Shown: positions 9,383 to 17,644 of the stretch, piece by piece
How positions within the stretch are numbered: the stretch's first letter is position 1
How the letters are laid out: the number at the start of each line of letters is the position of its first letter
From: Bacillus canaveralius
GTDB lineage: Bacteria > Bacillota > Bacilli > Bacillales > Cytobacillaceae
Direction of reading: 5' to 3'
Length of the DNA: 35,738 bases
Assembly (NCBI RefSeq): GCF_002860125.1
Contig: NZ_PGVA01000082.1
Span: 1 to 35,738, forward strand
Notes under the pieces: model-generated
Database searches by the model: none
Seen by the model: only the letters and a program-made list of their open reading frames with translations
What the model was told of the DNA's origin: nothing
Translations under genes and position numbers: made by a program

Positions 9383-9515
9383 ATTTATCGTTAACGGTCC
9401 ATGCCGTAGTTATTTTCCTATTCCCCGCTGATCGTCTGGCTAAAACGTTGTTGATTCATTCTAGTGAAAAAAACAAAGCTTTCAAGTCTGGTATAGAATG
9501 ACGCCTTTACATTTC

Positions 9516-9713
9516 TTAAAGAATTTTTTTGACCGAAAATAATTTAACATCTTTGGTATCAAAAAAATGATAGGTATCTTCAGAATCAGTAAATTCGATT
9601 AATCCTGTGTTATCCTTTAATTGCTGGATCGCTTCTGCCTGATCCTCTGCTTCGATCACTCTTGCAACGGATAAATCACCTTCGAAATAATAGCTTAATT
9701 GAAATTTTTGCAA
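9516..9713 (-). CDS. Hypothetical 65-residue protein
   Basis: No family is recognised. It is a soluble, acidic protein with alternating strand-like and helical segments (LSYYFEGDLSVARVIEAEDQ, then EAIQQLKD). The frame is open upstream to a GTG at 9758 that lacks a ribosome binding site. A TTG at 9713 has AAAGGAGA about ten bases upstream and is preferred. The gene stands alone and is followed by a terminator with a long T-run, which supports expression. Confidence 0.6.
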   Translation of the reverse strand: MQKFQLSYYFEGDLSVARVIEAEDQAEAIQQLKDNTGLIEFTDSEDTYHFFDTKDVKLFSVKKIL

Positions 9714-9814
9714 TTGATTTAATCTCCTTTCTATCGCTGGCCAAATATTTGCCAACACTTAAGTTTTTGCCCGTCTATGGAGCCGGTTAAACATGAAAAT
9801 GTTAGCAGTCAAAA

Positions 9815-9842
9815 ACAAAAAGCCGGATTGCGCCGGCTTTTC
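9815..9842 (-). terminator. Terminator of HAD phosphatase gene
   Basis: A 9-bp stem (AAAAGCCGG / CCGGCTTTT, loop 6), with T-rich sequence on the minus-strand side, lies just past the HAD stop codon. Confidence 0.88.
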
Positions 9843-9845
9843 CCA

Positions 9846-10499
9846 TTAACTCATTTGCTGTAAAAATTCGCGGATTTTAAACATTGAAAAGGCATCATAA
9901 CGAATCGTCTGCTCATGGAAGGCCATAAAGCTTGTAACATCATTTGGTATCACTACGCAGTGCAGGCCCGCTGTCACCGCGGCTAAAGAGCCGTTTACAG
10001 AATCCTCTACCGCCAGGGCTTCTTCTGCTTTAACATCTAATTCCTTGATCGCCTCCAAATACAAAGCAGGGTCTGGTTTAACCCTTAACACATCTTCCTT
10101 CGTTTTAATCGTTTCAAAATAGCCGTGAAGCTGGAATCTTTCCAAAAATTCTTCTACCCATTCCCGGTGTGAGCTCGAAGCAATCGCAAGCTTCAAGCCG
10201 AGGTCCCTGGCCTCTTCCATTACCTCATGGACGCCGTCCCGCAATAAAAGAACATCCTCGTAGCTGGTGAACTTTTCACTGACCTTCGCCGTTAGTTCCT
10301 CACGCTCCACTGGGTTTGCCGATTGGCTGTTAATATATTCGTAAAGAAGCTCGTCCGTCGTGCCAATAACTTTGGCAAACTGCTCAAGCGGCAGCGTAAC
10401 GCCGTAATCTGCTTCGAGCACTTCTTTAAAAACCCGGTACCACAATGATTCCGTATCAATAATCGTTCCATCAAAATCAAAAATAATTGCTTTTATCAT
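9846..10499 (-). CDS. yhcW: HAD superfamily phosphatase (YhcW-like)
   Basis: A 217-residue haloacid dehalogenase-type hydrolase of the beta-phosphoglucomutase-like subgroup. Motif I is FDFDGT with Asp8 and Asp10. Motif II is the ASSS segment near residue 110, motif III is the lysine of KPDPALYLEA near 146, and motif IV is AVEDSVNG near 165. An alpha-helical cap covers residues 15-80. Two ATG codons are adjacent at 10502 and 10499; AAGGTG spacing and homology favour the second. Local synteny with yhcU and the YhcT-like gene supports the name YhcW. The phosphorylated substrate is unknown. Confidence 0.85.
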   Translation of the reverse strand: MIKAIIFDFDGTIIDTESLWYRVFKEVLEADYGVTLPLEQFAKVIGTTDELLYEYINSQSANPVEREELTAKVSEKFTSYEDVLLLRDGVHEVMEEARDLGLKLAIASSSHREWVEEFLERFQLHGYFETIKTKEDVLRVKPDPALYLEAIKELDVKAEEALAVEDSVNGSLAAVTAGLHCVVIPNDVTSFMAFHEQTIRYDAFSMFKIREFLQQMS

Positions 10500-10588
10500 C
10501 ATTTCACCTTGTCCCTTTATCCATTTTCAATACTTACAGTTAATTTACTGCTCTTATTTTTGGACTTCTGCAACATGTTTCATACCTT

Positions 10589-12247
10589 CTATTCAAGAAG
10601 CCGTTTCGTCATCTTTCTAATCAAGTGCGGCAAAATTTTAAACGTGTAAGGCTTATAAACTCGTTCTGTCCACTTATGCCCGCTTTTTCCGTATACACCT
10701 AAATTAATGGACGGAATGTTTAATGCCTTCATATCTCCAAGCGGCAAGGCAAAGAGCTTATGCATCGCCGGGAAATTGTTTTCAATCGAGCTGATATCCT
10801 CTTCCGTCCCGTTAAAAGAAAGAAAACTTCCGTCTGCTAAATAAGGAAAATATTTTCTTAGTTCAAAAGTTTCTTTCGTTTCTTGATGAACTTCATCAAG
10901 CACAGCTTCGATTGTTGTCAATAAGGACTGCCCTTTATTGCTTTCAACCGGTAAGCGGTTTGCCGGAATAAATGGAGGAGCGAAAAAGAGGATGACGCGT
11001 GGCTTTTTTTCGGGATCCAATTGATGGAGGGCTTCCACGATTTTAAAAGCAAGCATTCGTTCATCTAAATCCTTTTCGGAAAAGTGCTCCAGTGCAGCTT
11101 CGACCGCTTTTAACGGGTGTAAATTCATTTCCTCGAGCTTTTCGACATACTCCCCAAAAGTAATAACCTCAATATCCCAAGAGATTTCGCGCTCGGGAAG
11201 CCCGTTGCGCTTCCGATGTTCTGTGTAGGTTTGTGCTAATTTTTTTTCAAGGGTTTCACACCTGTTTCCCACCACATCGACTAGCTGGGTGAGGATCTCC
11301 TTAGGTGATTTTTCATAAATAAAATGATTGAAATAAATGCCGCAGCTGACCGCGGTTTGGACGTCATATATCTGTTTATCATCCTTTAAATACAAGCAGC
11401 TGGGCGGCAGCGTCAATTCATTTTGAAAATATTCGGTCAGATCAAGATTTGCATTGATCGCCAGATTTAATTCGGCCGCAATCAGAGTCGGATCAATAGC
11501 CGATAAACTATCGCCTACATGCGCTTCCCTCCCGAAAATGGAGAAGCACGGCAATAATTTCCCTGCTGCTCCTGTGTATATGTACCTTGTCTGATCGCCA
11601 CTATGAAGCGGCGATATGAAATCATTGTTGATGGCTGCGATAAAATCAAGGTTTTGCTCTGTTTCTAATCTAGTTAACTCAGTTAACGCAGCTCGAATCC
11701 CGACATGCTGGCTTTCTTCATCAGGGTTAAACAAGACAAGCAAATTGCCGGGGAGTTGATCGCGCTGTTCCGAAAAATGCAGCAGATTGACAAGATGGAC
11801 GGCAATTCCGCTTTGCATATCAAGGGCACCACGGCCAAACATCCAATTTCCGGAACCGGCATCCGCCTGTACCTCTGCATCTGCCGGATAGCTTTTGAAA
11901 AATTCTTCGAGAACGTCAGGATCGTGAGCGATATCGTGCAGGGCTCCATAATCCTCAATTCCTACTGTATCAACATGTGCATGGTATAGCACAGTTTTCG
12001 AACACTCTGACTGCCCACGCACCAATGCAAAAATATTTTTTCTCCCCAATGGATCGTTTGAAATCGGCTGCTCCCATACAAACGATTCGTTCTCCTTAAA
12101 ATAAGGAAAGGAGCAGATTATTTCCTTTAAAAAGTCCGCTTTTTCCGTTTCCCCGATTGTGCCGTTATAGCTTAATAGCTGAATGAGCCTGCGCGTTAAC
12201 ACCTCTGCTTGCTGTTCCGTTGATAAAGCTTGAAGTATGTGGAACAT
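10589..12247 (-). CDS. M20 family peptidase, RocB-like
   Basis: A 552-residue metallopeptidase/deacylase of the M20 family, closest in layout to the Bacillus arginine-utilisation protein RocB. Zinc ligands are visible: His91 and Asp93 in YHAHVDTVG, Asp143 in GRGALDMQSG, and the catalytic Glu pair 177-178 in NPDEES. The dimerisation-domain region and the final GHKWTERVYKP follow. The frame is open to 12352, but TGGAGG seven bases before the ATG at 12247 identifies the start. It is divergent from the purine permease. RocB function itself is not established, so only the family is claimed. Confidence 0.88.
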   Translation of the reverse strand: MFHILQALSTEQQAEVLTRRLIQLLSYNGTIGETEKADFLKEIICSFPYFKENESFVWEQPISNDPLGRKNIFALVRGQSECSKTVLYHAHVDTVGIEDYGALHDIAHDPDVLEEFFKSYPADAEVQADAGSGNWMFGRGALDMQSGIAVHLVNLLHFSEQRDQLPGNLLVLFNPDEESQHVGIRAALTELTRLETEQNLDFIAAINNDFISPLHSGDQTRYIYTGAAGKLLPCFSIFGREAHVGDSLSAIDPTLIAAELNLAINANLDLTEYFQNELTLPPSCLYLKDDKQIYDVQTAVSCGIYFNHFIYEKSPKEILTQLVDVVGNRCETLEKKLAQTYTEHRKRNGLPEREISWDIEVITFGEYVEKLEEMNLHPLKAVEAALEHFSEKDLDERMLAFKIVEALHQLDPEKKPRVILFFAPPFIPANRLPVESNKGQSLLTTIEAVLDEVHQETKETFELRKYFPYLADGSFLSFNGTEEDISSIENNFPAMHKLFALPLGDMKALNIPSINLGVYGKSGHKWTERVYKPYTFKILPHLIRKMTKRLLE

Positions 12248-12367
12248 ATGCAACCTCCATAACATCAATTTACATTCGATTATAGGCTCTTCGCCGCTGA
12301 AATCAACCTTTTTCGGTAATTTTGCACGTTTATAATCTGCTGTTTTCACCAAAACTGAAATAGAGTC

Positions 12368-12396
12368 TTGAATTCCACCTTAAAAACGAATAATAT
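12368..12396 (+). promoter_or_regulatory. Putative promoter of the purine permease
   Basis: TTGAAT and TAATAT are separated by 17 bp, with an overlapping better -10 hexamer TATAAT at 12394. The -10 region overlaps the first PurR box. Confidence 0.45.
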
Positions 12397-12426
12397 AATA
12401 CTTGAGTTTTAAAATCGTTCGTATTT
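12382..12426 (+). promoter_or_regulatory. Paired PurR operator (two PurBoxes, inverted)
   Basis: AAAAACGAATAAT at 12382-12394 and, on the other strand, AAATACGAACGAT at 12414-12426 each match 11 of 13 positions of the Bacillus PurBox consensus (AWWWCCGAACWWT). They are in opposite orientation, 19 bp apart, as in known PurR control regions. The second ends just before the ribosome binding site. I infer repression by PurR under purine excess, as known for the B. subtilis pbuO/pbuG genes. Confidence 0.75.
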
Positions 12427-12441
12427 TCCGGAGGTCTAATT

Positions 12442-13743
12442 ATGTTTAAACTTAAAGAGCATAACACAAATCCCAGAACTGAAATCGTGGCCGGGATCAC
12501 TACGTTCTTAACGATGGTTTATATTGTGATTGTCAACCCGGTTATTTTAGCTGATGCTGGAGTACCGTTTGACCAGGTTTTCACGGCAACCATCATCGCT
12601 ACGGTAGTCGGAACTGTTTGGATGGGATTGTTTGCGAACTATCCGATTGCGATTGCGCCCGGTATGGGCTTGAACGCCTATTTTGCCTATTCAGTAGTAG
12701 GAACACATGGCAATATTGATTATCAAACCGCTTTTGCAGCCGTATTTTTAGCTGGTGTTATCTTTATCATTCTATCACTTACACCGTTCCGTAAAAAACT
12801 GATCGAAGCGATTCCCGAAAACTTAAAGCATGGAATCACCGCCGGTATCGGGCTTTTTATTGCGTTTATCGGCTTGCGATTAACCGGAATCATTACCGAT
12901 CATCCAACGAATCTGGTCGGCCTCGGTGATCTGCATTCTCCTTCTGCGCTGTTGGCTTTGACAGGACTTGCGATCACATTAGTGTTAATGGCCTTGCAAG
13001 TAAATGGCGCATTGTTCTTCGGGATGATTGTCACAGGACTGATAGCCTATTTTACCGGGCAGCTCTCCTTTGAGCAGGGTTTTGTCTCGCTGCCGTCACT
13101 TCCGGAAGGACTAATCGTTCTCAATCCATTCGAAGCGATTGGCGAGGTCATCCAGCACAGCCTGTATGCTGTTGTGTTCTCATTTTTGCTTGTCACGATC
13201 TTTGATACAACGGGAACGATGATCGGCGTTGCCCAGCAGGCCGGCCTCATGACGGGTAAAACGATGCCGCGAGCACGGGAAGCGCTCCTGTCTGACTCGA
13301 TTGCCACAACGGTTGGGGCAATCTTTGGAACAAGTCCGACATCCGCTTATATTGAGTCATCATCCGGAGTGGCTGCCGGAGGGCGAACAGGTTTAACATC
13401 GTTAACAGTTGCCGGATTGTTTGTTGCGGCAGCTTTCTTTGGGCCGTTAGTCAGCGCGGTTTCCGGGCTTTCAGCCATTACCGCTCCCGCTCTCATTATA
13501 GTTGGAAGCTTAATGATCGGAAGCATTTCTCACATCAACTGGGGAGAAATTGATGAAGCATTTCCTGCTTTTTTAATCATCCTGAGCATGCCGCTCACCT
13601 CGAGCATTGCGACAGGAATAGCCCTTGGCTTTATCGCTTATCCGCTGTTGAAGGTTGTAAAAGGTAAATGGCGTGAGGTTCATCCACTTGTCTATATTTT
13701 CGCACTGCTGTTCTTTTATCAGCTTGCATTTTTGCCGCATTAA
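12442..13743 (+). CDS. pbuO: Purine permease, AzgA-type NCS2 family (PbuO-like)
   Basis: A 433-residue integral membrane protein with about 12-14 helices, matching the AzgA-type guanine/hypoxanthine/adenine permeases. Signatures include TEIVAGITTFLTMVYIVIVN at the N-terminus, ANYPIAIAPGMGLNAYFAY, the substrate-site segment FDTTGTMIGVAQQAGL near 250, and GTSPTSAYIESSSGVAAGGR near 300. Length and N-terminus fit PbuO better than PbuG. A GGAGG site precedes the ATG, two PurR boxes lie upstream and a terminator downstream, so it is monocistronic. It imports purine bases for salvage. Confidence 0.9.
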   Translation: MFKLKEHNTNPRTEIVAGITTFLTMVYIVIVNPVILADAGVPFDQVFTATIIATVVGTVWMGLFANYPIAIAPGMGLNAYFAYSVVGTHGNIDYQTAFAAVFLAGVIFIILSLTPFRKKLIEAIPENLKHGITAGIGLFIAFIGLRLTGIITDHPTNLVGLGDLHSPSALLALTGLAITLVLMALQVNGALFFGMIVTGLIAYFTGQLSFEQGFVSLPSLPEGLIVLNPFEAIGEVIQHSLYAVVFSFLLVTIFDTTGTMIGVAQQAGLMTGKTMPRAREALLSDSIATTVGAIFGTSPTSAYIESSSGVAAGGRTGLTSLTVAGLFVAAAFFGPLVSAVSGLSAITAPALIIVGSLMIGSISHINWGEIDEAFPAFLIILSMPLTSSIATGIALGFIAYPLLKVVKGKWREVHPLVYIFALLFFYQLAFLPH

Positions 13744-13749
13744 TGAATG

Positions 13750-13781
13750 TAGCTTGCTCTTTATAGGGCAAGCTTTTTTTA
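13750..13781 (+). terminator. Terminator of pbuO
   Basis: AGCTTGC / GCAAGCT stem with loop of 10, followed by seven T residues, a few bases after the stop codon. Confidence 0.9.
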
Positions 13782-13849
13782 TATCATCACTTCTAAATCC
13801 AGTGACACTTCATATTTTTTATAAGAAGGACAAGTTAGGGTGATGGCAT

Positions 13850-14455
13850 TTGCGGGAAAAAATATTGGCAGTTTTGCTTGGAAGCTTTTTATTGGGTTTG
13901 GGAATCAATGGTTTTCTTATACCGCACCATTTGCTTGATGGCGGGATTATCGGGATTGGCCTGATTATCCATTATTTTTACGGATGGCCAACCGGCCTGA
14001 GTATGATTATTTTAAGTATTCCCCTATATATTTTAGCCTGGATATATGAACGGAGCTATTTTTATCACAGTCTTCACGGACTCGTCATCTCATCCTTGTT
14101 TATTGATGTTTTATCTGCTGTTCATACATCATTTTCTCTTGGTATTCTTTCCAGCTCGATCATCGGTGGGGTTTTGGTAGGAAGCGGGATCGGCCTGATG
14201 CTTCGGCATGAGACAAGCACAGGCGGCACTGACCTGCTCGCACAACTATTATCAAGAACAACTTCATTAAACGTCGGGGTATTGATCTTCTTAATTGACG
14301 GAATTGTCATCACCTGCGGCTTACCGATTGTCGGGGCAGAAAAATTTGTCTATTCGTTTATAACGATTATTTTTGTTGGAATCATGACATCCTTAACGGT
14401 GATTAAGAAAAGCGCAAGCGCCTTGATCAGCCCCGATAAGCGCTGGAGGGCCTGA
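13850..14455 (+). CDS. YitT family membrane protein with repeat-derived C-terminus
   Basis: A 201-residue membrane protein of the YitT/DUF161 family with five to six helices. Recognisable segments are GINGFLIPHHLLDGGIIGIG, GLMLRHETSTGGTDLLAQLL and FVYSFITIIFVG. The usual family member is about 280 residues and ends in a cytoplasmic DUF2179 domain, which is missing. The last residues, roughly SASALISPDKRWRA, are encoded by an interspersed repeat that begins about 14405 and supplies the stop codon. Translation starts at TTG with AGGGTG upstream. Function is unknown; the protein may be a naturally short member or one truncated by the repeat. Confidence 0.82.
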   Translation: MREKILAVLLGSFLLGLGINGFLIPHHLLDGGIIGIGLIIHYFYGWPTGLSMIILSIPLYILAWIYERSYFYHSLHGLVISSLFIDVLSAVHTSFSLGILSSSIIGGVLVGSGIGLMLRHETSTGGTDLLAQLLSRTTSLNVGVLIFLIDGIVITCGLPIVGAEKFVYSFITIIFVGIMTSLTVIKKSASALISPDKRWRA

Positions 14456-14527
14456 CAGTGAAGTCGTTCTTTGACTTCATTGGCAGGACCGAAGCGACTC
14501 GAGGGGCTAGGCGCTGGAGCTGGACAA
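14405..14527. repeat. REP-like structured intergenic repeat
   Basis: An approximately 120-bp palindromic element. The ends are complementary in part: AGCGCCT...AGCCCC (14414-14434) against GGGGCTAGGCGCT (14503-14515). The centre is a hairpin with CCTG...TGAAGTC / GACTTCA...CAGG at 14451-14487. I recognise this sequence type as a highly repeated intergenic element in several Bacillaceae genomes, from memory and not from a search. It overlaps the 3' end of the YitT-like gene. Confidence 0.75.
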
Positions 14528-14552
14528 AAAAGACGGTCCATCCTTAATATTA

Positions 14553-14577
14553 AAGGACCGGAATTTTCCGGTCCTGC
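14553..14577 (-). terminator. Terminator of the second aldo/keto reductase
   Basis: AGGACCGG / CCGGTCCT stem with loop of 6, followed on the minus strand by TTTAATATT, seven bases past the stop codon. Confidence 0.8.
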
Positions 14578-14581
14578 TAGT

Positions 14582-15484
14582 TCACGCAACGTCTTTGCCA
14601 AGAGAAGCTGTGTAGATTTTAAACCATTGCTGCCTGGTCAGCTTAATTTCTACAGCTTCTGCAGCTTGTCGGATTCTGTCTATTTTTCCCGAACCGGCGA
14701 GTGGGATGATTCGCGCAGGATGGTTGATCAGCCATGCGTACAAAAGCTTATCCAGCGAATCTTCCCCCAATTCCTCTCCAACTTCCTGTAATGCTTGACG
14801 CACTCTAAGAGCCCGGTCATCTTCGGCTGAAAATATTCTCCCGCCAGCAAGCGGTGACCATGCCATCGGGGCAATCCTATGTTCAAGACAATGCTCAATC
14901 GTGCCGTCCGCAAATGTATCTAGATGAACAGCCGAGATTTCAACCTGATTCGTAACGAGCGGAAAATCTAAATAGCTGCTCAACATATTAAATTGAGCGG
15001 GTGTAAAATTAGAAACTCCAAAATGACGTACTTTCCCTTGCTGCTTTAATTGATAAAATGCTTCGGCCGTTTCATGCGGATCCATAAACGGATCAGGACG
15101 ATGAATTAATAAGACATCAATGTAGTCTGTTTGCAGATTTTCCATAGACTGATGAACGCTTGCAATAATATGTTCCTTGCCAGTATCGTAGTGTTTAATC
15201 GTATGCTCCGGCCGCTTTGAAGATCGCAGCTTGATACCACACTTGGTGACAAGCTGCATGGAATCTCTAAGCGAAGGCTTCAATGCCAGTGCCTCCCCGA
15301 ACAGGCGCTCACATGAATAATTCCCATAAATATCTGCATGATCAAATGTAGTAATTCCGAGCTCCAGGCATTGCTCTGCAAGCTTTAAAGTTTCCTCCTT
15401 GCTCAAATTCCACTCTGCCAGTCTCCATAAACCATGGACAATTCTTGAAAAAGAAAGATCTTCTGCCAGTTTAACTGTATCCAT
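14582..15484 (-). CDS. Aldo/keto reductase (YdhF type)
   Basis: A 300-residue aldo/keto reductase unrelated in detail to the one at 8458. The catalytic tetrad is Asp48 and Tyr53 (FDHADIYGNYSCE), Lys81 (VTKCG) and His128 (LIHRPDP). The segment FGVSNFTPAQFNML and the C-terminal IIPLAGSGKIDRIRQA fit the E. coli YdhF-like group. The frame opens at a GTG at 15493 that lies too close to AAAAGG; the ATG at 15484 has correct spacing. The physiological substrate is unknown. Confidence 0.9.
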   Translation of the reverse strand: MDTVKLAEDLSFSRIVHGLWRLAEWNLSKEETLKLAEQCLELGITTFDHADIYGNYSCERLFGEALALKPSLRDSMQLVTKCGIKLRSSKRPEHTIKHYDTGKEHIIASVHQSMENLQTDYIDVLLIHRPDPFMDPHETAEAFYQLKQQGKVRHFGVSNFTPAQFNMLSSYLDFPLVTNQVEISAVHLDTFADGTIEHCLEHRIAPMAWSPLAGGRIFSAEDDRALRVRQALQEVGEELGEDSLDKLLYAWLINHPARIIPLAGSGKIDRIRQAAEAVEIKLTRQQWFKIYTASLGKDVA

Positions 15485-15630
15485 TGCAATCACCTTTTCT
15501 GGTTTTTTTCCTTCAATCGCACTTTAACGAAAAATAGCGGAGAGGGCAAATATTAGCCTTTCTATTATCATTTTAGATTTCGTTGCACCGATATGAAAAT
15601 CCTTTTTTAACAGGCAATTTGCTTGCCAAA

Positions 15631-15661
15631 AAGAAACGGCAGGTGCCAGGCACCTGCCGAG
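15631..15661 (-). terminator. Terminator of tcyP
   Basis: A 9-bp perfect stem (CGGCAGGTG / CACCTGCCG, loop CCAGG) is followed on the minus strand by TTTCTTTTT. Confidence 0.9.
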
Positions 15662-15667
15662 AAGCTG

Positions 15668-17056
15668 CTAAGCTTCAGCTTCAATTCTTTCATTTATGTC
15701 ATTGTACGCAGTTGTGTCAATTTCCCCGGTAATCCGGCTTGTCAACACACCTGAAGTCATTGCACCGCTAACATTCACAGCTGTTCGGCCCATGTCAATA
15801 AGCGGCTCTACGGATATCAAAAGTCCTGCTAAACCGATTGGCAAGTTCAATGCTGAAAGAACAAGAAGTGCAGCAAATGTTGCTCCTCCCCCGACACCTG
15901 CAACACCGAAAGAGCTAATCGCCACAATGGCAATGACCGAAATAATGAATGACGGGCTAAGCGGATTGATTCCAACTGTTGGCGCAATCATGATTGCAAG
16001 CATGGCAGGATAAATTCCGGCACAGCCGTTCTAGCCAATCGTTAAGCCAAATGATCCGGAGAAATTGGCAATGGCTTCTGGAACACCCAATGATTTTTGC
16101 GTCTTAATGTTAAGCGGCAACGCACCGGCACTTGTCCTGGACGTAAATGCGAATGTCAATACAGGGAATGCCTTTTTCACATACGTAACTGGATTCAGTC
16201 CTGCAATAATCAGTAAGAGCAGGTGGATAATGAACATCACGATTAGTGCAACGTAAGAAGCGCCGACGAATTTTCCGAGATTGACAATTGCAGCAACGTC
16301 ACTTGTTGCTACGGTTCTAGTCATGATCGCAAGAACGCCGTATGGTGTTAAGCGCAGTATTAACGTGACGACACGCATGACGATTGCATAAACCGAATCA
16401 ACAATTTTTGCAAACAATTCAGCATGCTCCGGGGTTTTACGCCTGACACCCAGGTAAGCAATACCAAGGAATGCTGCAAAAATCACAACAGAGATTGTCG
16501 ATGTTGGACGTGCACCCGTGAAATCCAAAAACGGATTTCCAGGTAATAATTCAAGTATTTGCTGTGGCAAGGTTTTGTCAGCAATTTCCCCGTAGGTTTG
16601 CTCAAGCTGTTCAGCCCGGGCGGTTTCCGCGTCACCCTGTTCAATTTGAACGGCTTCTAAATCAAAGCCAATCGCAGTCACAATACCAACCGTTGCAGCA
16701 ACAGCAGTCGTTCCGATGAGAATGCCGAGAATCAATGTACTGATTTTGCCGATATTGTTCGTAAGTTTAAGCTTCGTAAATGCAGCCAAAATCGAAATAA
16801 ACACAAGTGGCATTACAATCATTTGCAGAAACTTCACATAACCATTTCCAACTAAATTGAACCAGTCTGCTGTTGCTGTTACAACTTCAGAAGCCGGCCC
16901 ATAAATAAACTGCAATGCAAAGCCAAAAACAATTCCTAAGCCTAACGCAGCAAAGACCCGTTTAGAAAACGAAACATGTTTTTTCTGCATGTAGTACAAC
17001 CCAACAATAATGATAAGCATAATAGCAACATTGATCACTACAAAAGCAGTATTCAT
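15668..17056 (-). pseudogene. tcyP: L-cystine/sodium symporter TcyP, interrupted by an in-frame amber codon
   Basis: Reading through one stop gives a 462-codon protein of the dicarboxylate/amino acid:cation symporter family, the length of Bacillus TcyP. The first open part encodes 341 residues. A TAG at 16031-16033 (codon 342) interrupts GLTIG[22 protein letters not shown]. From my memory of the family, glutamine is expected there (IGQNGCAG), so one C-to-T change of CAG explains it. The remaining 120 codons stay intact and in frame to the normal C-terminus. The lost part contains conserved transport helices, so the truncated protein is probably inactive unless the TAG is suppressed. GGGAGG precedes the ATG. 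Confidence 0.85.
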
Positions 17057-17095
17057 TTAAATACTACCTCCCTATTAAGTTATTAATACTGGTTT

Positions 17096-17125
17096 AATAT
17101 AAAACAATTTATTCCAATCAGTCAA
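17096..17125 (-). promoter_or_regulatory. Promoter of tcyP
   Basis: On the minus strand TTGACT and TATATT are separated by 18 bp, 40 bp before the ATG. The spacer contains TTGGAATAAAT and is flanked by an inverted ATTCC/GGAAT pair, so a repressor such as CymR may bind here. The CymR assignment is a guess. Confidence 0.55.
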
Positions 17126-17237
17126 GTCGGAATTAACACAAAAACCTCACCTCCATGTAATCGTGAGGATAGAAAATGGATCATTACCTATGTATATTAT
17201 GAATTTATGAATTTATTTCATTTGGACAATGACTTGC
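17126..17237. other. Non-coding DNA between tcyP promoter and repeats
   Basis: AT-rich, no gene. A small hairpin CCTCAC / GTGAGG lies near 17146-17168, without a T-run. Confidence 0.5.
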
Positions 17238-17386
17238 GTGAATTTCACGATGTAATAAGCCTAAACCGAAAAACGAATAAAGTTGTCTACATATAAAGGA
17301 GTATGCCGTAGGAAACGAATAATACTATCTTAACTTTAAGTAACTGTTCGTTTTTCACTTAAAGAATTGCTTTATGAAATTCATTG
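17238..17386 (+). repeat. MITE-like repeat, copy 2
   Basis: Begins GTGAATTTCACGATGTAATAA and ends AAAGAATTGCTTTATGAAAT plus TCATTG. The ends carry an imperfect inverted repeat built on TGAATTTCA. Internally GAAAAACGAA (17268-17277) is the exact reverse complement of TTCGTTTTTC (17347-17356), so the element can fold into one long hairpin. No coding capacity. Confidence 0.85.
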
Positions 17387-17540
17387 ATTGAGTCAATTTC
17401 ACAATGTAATAAGCTAAACCGAAAAACAAATGAAATTGTCTACATATACAGCAGTATCCATAGAAACGAATAATACTATCTTAACTTTAAGTAACTGTCT
17501 CGTTTTTCACTTAAAAAAATTGCTTTATAAAATTCATTGA
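17387..17540 (+). repeat. MITE-like repeat, copy 3 (tandem with copy 2)
   Basis: Direct tandem copy of the preceding element, sharing AAACGAATAATACTATCTTA and ACTTTAAGTAACTGT, but with scattered substitutions and small indels, for example AAAAAAATTGC in place of AAAGAATTGC. The divergence suggests an old duplication or two insertions. Confidence 0.85.
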
Positions 17541-17549
17541 TTTATAAAT

Positions 17550-17592
17550 AAACAGAAGCACCTGAAATTGGTATCCAGGATGCTTCTGTGTT
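17550..17592 (-). terminator. Terminator downstream of AI-2E family gene
   Basis: ACAGAAGCA / TGCTTCTGT stem extended by CCTG/CAGG; on the minus strand it is followed by TTTATTTAT. Confidence 0.75.
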
Positions 17593-17644
17593 CACAGCTA
17601 TATTCTTTAAACAACGATAGCGTCAACAATATGCCCTGCATGGA

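Noticed and set aside
12353-12441. Purine riboswitch upstream of pbuO
   Set aside because: The 88-bp leader is too short and lacks the aptamer core; PurR boxes explain regulation.
16031-16033. Pyrrolysine or selenocysteine recoding at the tcyP stop
   Set aside because: The codon is UAG with no recoding machinery seen, and the family position appears to be glutamine; a point mutation is simpler.
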